From CAZPMC01 sp964587755 (GTDB taxonomy: Bacteria; Bacillota; Clostridia; Acetivibrionales; DTU013): a DNA stretch of 7,805 bases. Position numbers and translations under genes: made by a program. The notes under the pieces were generated by a model that saw nothing but the letters and a program-made list of their open reading frames with translations, had not been told where the DNA came from and made no database searches. The stretch covers positions 1-7,805 of the forward strand of contig CAZPMC010000058.1 in assembly GCA_964587755.1 (NCBI GenBank), in the 5' to 3' direction. Positions 6,055 through 7,805 of the stretch are shown here, piece by piece. The number at the start of each line of letters is the position of its first letter. Positions within the stretch are counted from its first letter, which is position 1.

Positions 6055-6954
6055 ATGGGACAAAAAAACAAAAAAGTCTACGTCGTAGCAATTCTTTTCT
6101 CACTATTTACTGGTCTATCCTTTTTGTTTGTAAAAATAGCTTTACAATCATCGGACCCATTCGATTTTTTAGCATACCGGTTTGCGGTTGCTTTTATATC
6201 TGTGCTTATTATGTATGCATTCAAGATGATTCGCTTTGAGCATAGTTTTAAACAGATTCTGAAAATCGTTCCTATTTCGCTGATTTATCCATTAGCCTAT
6301 TTTGCTTTTCAAACATTTGGGCTTCAATATATTACATCCGCAGAAGGAAGCATCATTATGGCGTCAACACCGATTTTAACGCTATTGATGGCTTCAATTT
6401 TTTTAAAAGAGAAAACTACTCTCTTTCAAAAAGTATCAATCTTTATTTCTGCCATAGGAGTGATTTATATAACTTTAAGCGCCTTCCCCGGTATGACTTT
6501 TAGCAATATAAAGGGACTTATTTTAGTGTTTTTATCTGCTTTATCCTTTACAGGATATAATGTAATGGCCAGGAAGCTAACTCAGGAATTTTCAAACACT
6601 GAGATTATTAGTGTGATGATTTTAATCAGCTTTCTTGGTTACAATACGGCATCCATTAGTAAGCATTTACTAAAAGGAACGCTGCGGGATTTTTTTATGC
6701 CACTGTCTGACCCCAGCTTTATAATAGCAGTACTTTATCTGGGTGTTATATGTGTTTTGATAACATCTCTTATGAGCAACTACATTTTATCAAAAATCGA
6801 AGCGTCTAAAATGAGTGTTTTCACTAATCTGCGTACATTCATTGCTATAGTTGTAGGAGCCATATTCCTGAAAGAAAATGTTTACTACTACCATATCATC
6901 GGTTCAATTCTTATTGTTGGCGGAGTTTTTGGAGCCAATTATACAAAGAAATAA
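6055..6954 (+). CDS. DMT-superfamily transporter with two EamA domains
   Basis: The 299-residue, very hydrophobic product has the ten-helix, two-repeat layout of EamA/RhaT-type permeases. Repeat one spans about 8-140 and contains AEGSIIMASTPILTLLMASIFLKE. Repeat two spans about 152-297 and contains the matching SKMSVFTNLRTFIAIVVGAIFLKE motif. The length is normal for the family. Such proteins usually export amino acids, metabolites or drugs across the inner membrane; the substrate cannot be read from sequence. The ATG at 6055 has GAAGGG (6043-6048) 6 bases upstream. It follows the ModE-like regulator in the same direction and may be co-transcribed with it or have its own promoter. Confidence 0.88.
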   Translation: MGQKNKKVYVVAILFSLFTGLSFLFVKIALQSSDPFDFLAYRFAVAFISVLIMYAFKMIRFEHSFKQILKIVPISLIYPLAYFAFQTFGLQYITSAEGSIIMASTPILTLLMASIFLKEKTTLFQKVSIFISAIGVIYITLSAFPGMTFSNIKGLILVFLSALSFTGYNVMARKLTQEFSNTEIISVMILISFLGYNTASISKHLLKGTLRDFFMPLSDPSFIIAVLYLGVICVLITSLMSNYILSKIEASKMSVFTNLRTFIAIVVGAIFLKENVYYYHIIGSILIVGGVFGANYTKK

Positions 6955-6963
6955 ACAAAGCAA

Positions 6964-7040
6964 GGGGGCGGTCCCTTCTGCTTTTACCTTACTGGTTCAA
7001 ATGTAAAGAACCGCCCTGTCTGCTTCATTTGCTTTTTCTT
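6964..7040 (+). terminator. Probable terminator of the transporter gene, possibly bidirectional
   Basis: GGGCGGT (6966-6972) pairs perfectly with ACCGCCC (7010-7016). The 37-base interior can hold a second stem (CTTTTAC, 6981-6987, with GTAAAG, 7003-7008, one bulge). An outer AAGCA (6958-6962) can pair with TGCTT (7021-7025). A loose T-rich stretch (7031-7040) follows. It lies between the ends of two convergent genes. The long loop and interrupted T-run make it an atypical terminator. Confidence 0.5.
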
Positions 7041-7051
7041 ACTTCATTCTC

Positions 7052-7441
7052 TTAGATTTTATAAAATTGATTGAATACTCTTAATACCAATGCGATGGCT
7101 TGCTCTTTTGTAGTATTTCCTTTAGGAAGGATATAATAAACTCCATTTGCACCGGAGCCCTTTATTATATCGTTTGCATTCATGAATCTTATTGATTCCA
7201 GTGCCCATGATGCTATTTCTTTTTCATCCTGGAATTTAGTTTTGAACTCTGCCTCTGTAGTTATATTCGGCATGACAGCCTTCAACGCTCTTACAAGCAT
7301 TACGGCAATTTCCTGCCTTGTAACCTTGTTTTTTGGGGCAAACCTGTCTGCCGATACACCGTTTACAATTCCGAGATTATATGCCTTTAATATTTCGGGA
7401 TTGTTTGTGTCTTTAAACGGATTTTCGGCTACAGGCTCCGC
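7052..7441 (-). pseudogene. 3' remnant of an SLH-domain (S-layer) protein gene
   Basis: The minus frame from 7441 to the stop at 7054-7052 encodes 129 residues with about two S-layer homology domains. The first is NPFKDTNNPEILKAYNLGIVNG with RFAPKNKVTRQEIAVMLVRAL. The second has KFQDEKEIASWALESIRFM and NTTKEQAIALVLRVF. In intact proteins these domains bind secondary cell-wall polymers and anchor a secreted protein to the surface. The frame is closed upstream by TAA at 7444-7442, and no signal peptide or further SLH or catalytic domain is encoded there. The sequence instead switches abruptly to a GC-rich palindromic element. An internal ATG at 7300 could start an 82-residue product, but it would have no export signal. 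I read it as a truncated gene; the 5' part may lie beyond 7805 if the element inserted into it. Confidence 0.7.
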
Positions 7442-7463
7442 TTATGTCGTAAAGCTGGACAAT

Positions 7464-7493
7464 CAGGCATAGGAGTGCAGATTACTGCATGCC
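7464..7493 (+). repeat. Left imperfect inverted repeat of the palindromic element
   Basis: It begins CAGGCAT and includes TGCAGAT and TGCA-GCC blocks that match, in order, the reverse complement of 7703-7731 with a few single-base gaps. The matched span is about 29 bases and also folds on itself. Confidence 0.6.
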
Positions 7494-7702
7494 TGTGAGG
7501 AGTAACTACAGGCTGTTAACAGGCGAAGCTGGAATGCGGTATCAGGAACATTAAGGTTTGCCATGGACGGCAAACCCGCTGGCATTGAGGCACGGACGCC
7601 GAATCGCCAGCCAGGTTGCATGGGCGAGCAGCATACGAAGTATGCGACCAGCCGCCGCATTGTAGCGAGCCAATTTCAGTACAGACTGTTTGCGACGAAC
7701 TT

Positions 7703-7731
7703 GGCTGCATACATCTGCATCCTCATGCCTG
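7703..7731 (-). repeat. Right imperfect inverted repeat of the palindromic element
   Basis: Read on the minus strand it runs CAGGCAT, then GAGGATGCAGAT, then TATGCAGCC, matching the left repeat at 7464-7493. Its outer part forms the ATGCCT-GTT-AGGCAT hairpin. Confidence 0.6.
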
Positions 7732-7739
7732 TTAGGCAT

Positions 7740-7784
7740 AAAATGAATCTAGTGGACAACCCCTTTAAGGCCATCCACTAGATT
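7740..7784 (-). terminator. Terminator-like hairpin; copy 2 of the repeated hairpin
   Basis: The arms AATCTAGTGGA (7746-7756) and TCCACTAGATT (7774-7784) form a perfect 11-bp stem. On the minus strand it continues inward by G-U and C-G pairs, and the transcript ends in CATTTT (7745-7740). It is the opposite-strand relative of the hairpin at 4754-4797 and would terminate a minus-strand gene lying beyond 7805. The remaining bases to 7805 show nothing recognisable, apart from a second AAAATGAA-type match that could lengthen the stem. Confidence 0.6.
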
Positions 7785-7805
7785 AAGCTAAACTTCATTT
7801 TGCTT

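Larger units (their letters stand above)
7446..7740. repeat. GC-rich palindromic element (MITE-like or structured RNA), no credible CDS
   Basis: This stretch is visibly richer in G+C than its surroundings and is built from consecutive dyads. They are CAGGCA/TGCCTG enclosing TGCAG/CTGCA (7464-7495), CTGTTAACAG (7513-7522), GGTTTGCC/GGCAAACC with a 6-base loop (7555-7576), GCTGGC/GCCAGC (7578-7611), GCATAC-GAA-GTATGC (7631-7645), AGCCAA/TTGGCT (7668-7706) and ATGCCT-GTT-AGGCAT (7725-7739). Its ends are imperfect inverted repeats. Open frames occur in several overlapping phases on both strands with no ribosome sites or recognisable domains, as expected from stop-poor GC-rich DNA. It lies between a truncated SLH gene and a terminator-like hairpin. 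No transposase is present. Whether it is mobile, transcribed or both cannot be decided from this window. Confidence 0.6.

Noticed and set aside
6991..7012. tRNA T-arm motif GGTTCAAAT
   Set aside because: No flanking 5-bp T stem, anticodon arm or acceptor stem can be formed, so it is a chance match in the intergenic structure.
7464..7739. CRISPR array
   Set aside because: The repeated motif occurs only at the two ends, not at regular spacing, and no cas genes are near.
7463..7781. Several overlapping open frames of 60-72 codons on both strands in the GC-rich element
   Set aside because: They overlap in multiple phases, lack ribosome sites and known domains, and run through perfect hairpins. 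They are stop-poor structured DNA, not genes.

Overview
The window looks like a low-to-moderate GC Firmicute, most likely a clostridial relative of the anaerobic plant-fibre degraders. I infer this from AT-rich intergenic DNA with sigma-A type promoters, strong purine-rich ribosome sites, TTG start codons, an S-layer-homology (SLH) fragment, a DUF4097 lipoprotein and a beta-L-arabinofuranosidase carrying bacterial Ig-like domains. The species cannot be fixed from the sequence alone.

Layout, left to right. (1) 1-454, minus: a glycine-rich general stress protein (YflT/DUF1269-like), cut by the window edge. (2) 633-1124, plus: an unrecognised five-helix membrane protein. Its stop codon lies 2 bases from the stop of the convergent gene (3), 1127-2170, minus, a DUF4097 beta-ladder lipoprotein. 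A probable terminator for the plus gene lies antisense inside the lipoprotein coding sequence. (4) A divergent intergenic region with a 16-base dyad and a promoter for each side leads to (5) 2408-4714, plus, a GH127/GH146-type beta-L-arabinofuranosidase with two N-terminal Ig-like domains and no signal peptide. A hairpin terminator follows. (6) 4826-5419, minus: an HD-domain phosphohydrolase with a TTG start. (7) 5597-5956, plus: a single-domain ModE-like winged-helix regulator whose 5' leader folds into a hairpin. It is followed by (8) 6055-6954, plus, a DMT/EamA transporter that it may control. (9) 7052-7441, minus: the 3' remnant of an SLH-domain gene that breaks off at the edge of (10) about 7446-7740, a GC-rich, non-coding, intensely palindromic element with imperfect inverted ends.

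The genes do not form one pathway; this is a set of short transcription units in alternating orientation. Two relationships stand out. First, the terminator hairpin after the arabinofuranosidase (4754-4797) has a near-identical, opposite-strand twin at 7740-7784. Their two stem differences compensate each other, which points to a dispersed structured repeat under selection for folding. Second, the twin abuts the palindromic element, whose many hairpins and inverted ends look like a non-autonomous mobile element or a structured RNA. This element is the best candidate in the window for something not previously described.
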